DNA of 64,000 bases, from assembly GCA_009869945.1 (NCBI GenBank), contig WIXG01000141.1:1-64000 (forward strand), written 5' to 3'. Shown here in pieces: positions 63,320 to 64,000 of this stretch; the first letter of the stretch is position 1, and each line of letters opens with the position of its first letter. The stretch is from Mesaphorura yosii (Eukaryota; Arthropoda; Collembola; Poduromorpha; Tullbergiidae). The translations under genes and the position numbers were made by a program. The notes under the pieces are model-generated. The model was not told the DNA's origin, ran no database searches, and saw nothing but the letters and a program-made list of their open reading frames with translations.

Positions 63320-63499
63320 ATGTCGCCTTCTCCACCGCCATTATCAAATTCGTTCATTCATGATCATAATCGTGACATGGCGACAACGGTGCAAGACGCC
63401 GAGACGTATGAGTCCTTGGATGGAATGCGGTCCTTCTACGACGAGCTGTCAGACCATGCGCAAGTAATACGTGGGATACCAAAGAGGATTAATAGAATG
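63320..63499 (+). CDS. Possible first coding exon of an unrecognised gene, continuing beyond the window
   Basis: 60 codons from ATG 63320 (in-frame stop at 63308-63310) to a possible donor atg|gtaaac (GT at 63500-63501), phase 0. The peptide starts MSPSPPPLSNSF and continues MATTVQDAETYESLDGMRSF, YDELSDHAQVIRGIPKRINR, M. The second half is balanced in composition, acidic then basic, and more coding-like than surrounding DNA. ATG 63377 (gacATGg) is an alternative start in better context. An overlapping upstream frame (63265-63363, 32 codons) would sit in the 5' leader. If not spliced, the frame ends at 63553. An alternative donor is caa|gtaata at 63474. I do not recognise the family. It could still be chance. 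Confidence 0.35.
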
Positions 63500-63553
63500 G
63501 TAAACGCTAGCATGTATTGCACAATTATCACATATTACAATTATGATTTATAA

Positions 63554-64000
63554 GACCTGTTTTGTAACTTAATACGAAATTATCGTGCCATATCGGGAGG
63601 CAGACATGCATTTTTGAGGTGTCATTTACTCTGTAATTATAATCAATCACAAAGTAAGTAGTCGTCGCGATCGTGCAGCTAACTGGCTGAGTGCACATTT
63701 TCATAATTTCTAATTAACAATTAGCTTCAATCAAGCGCCGCCAATGCCGTGGCGCACATACTGATGACGTGAGACTGAGGCGAGCCTCCCTTGCGTAATG
63801 ATCACTGGGCTCGCTCTTTCAACCGGCGCCGTGTACTTAATTGCTTATTTATTTCGCTAAAAATTAATGGAGTGCTTTACCAAATTAAATTTTAGTCCGC
63901 ACAGATTTGCATAGAATTGAGGTCTGGATTCTGATTATCTCACGCGACATTTCCGGAGAAATCGCCTGAAGCCTGGAGCCGTGCGCATCCCTTTCCTGAG
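63554..64000. other. Right edge; possible intron of the putative gene, nothing else recognised
   Basis: About 450 bp without an open frame of note. If 63320-63499 is an exon, this would be the start of its first intron. Confidence 0.35.

Noticed and set aside
1-64000. Retroelement, transposase, rRNA or CRISPR-like content
   Set aside because: No reverse transcriptase, integrase, transposase or capsid motif was seen in the translated frames, and no regular spacer array. The only mobile-like DNA is the short non-coding foldback material near 61-63 kb.

Overview
The window is animal nuclear DNA: spliced genes, long introns, long intergenic tracts and few repeats. Two homeobox genes lie on the + strand. 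At the left edge is the 3' part of a Tlx gene (Hox11 family, Drosophila C15). From about 32.6 to 57.2 kb is a complete Lbx gene (Drosophila ladybird early/late, vertebrate LBX1/2). The Lbx tail resembles what I recall of fly ladybird (SAHK-FLE ... LLKK), so I infer an ecdysozoan, most likely an arthropod. The species cannot be named from this sequence. Tlx and Lbx are neighbours in the NK homeobox cluster and stay linked in vertebrates (TLX1-LBX1), so this is a retained piece of that cluster.

Layout. 1-5145: Tlx exon with most of the homeodomain (756-984), a 3.9 kb intron, and the last exon (4863-5145); the 5' exon lies outside the window. 5146-32614: about 27 kb with no recognisable gene, containing a C-rich minisatellite between two diverged 78-bp direct repeats (21602-22010). 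32615-57226: Lbx with exon 1 (acidic and His-rich N-terminus), exon 2 (Eh1-like FSISDIL and the SKTFEGL motif), a 20 kb intron, exon 3 (homeodomain residues 1-44), then two tandem versions of the exon for homeodomain residues 45-60. The first version (4a, 56838-56909) ends at a stop 23 codons in. The second (4b, 56939-57226) carries the usual ladybird tail. A probable 3' UTR runs to a poly(A) signal at 58810. 58830-63230: intergenic DNA with a 247-bp MITE-like foldback element and a pair of inverted 16-bp-period minisatellite blocks. 63235-63499: a TATA box and a possible first coding exon of an unrecognised gene running off the right edge.

Most interesting observation. The 3' half of the Lbx homeobox is duplicated in tandem, together with its branch-point-like sequence and splice acceptor. 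Both copies are in the right phase to follow exon 3. Over their first 13 codons they differ almost only at synonymous sites. This predicts two Lbx proteins made by choosing between two acceptors 101 bp apart: one with the full C-terminal domain (494 aa) and one with a nearly unchanged recognition helix but no C-terminal domain (422 aa).

Both genes encode transcription factors used in muscle, nerve and heart patterning in the animals studied. The large intron and the intergenic tracts probably hold their regulatory DNA, but no single enhancer can be supported from sequence alone.
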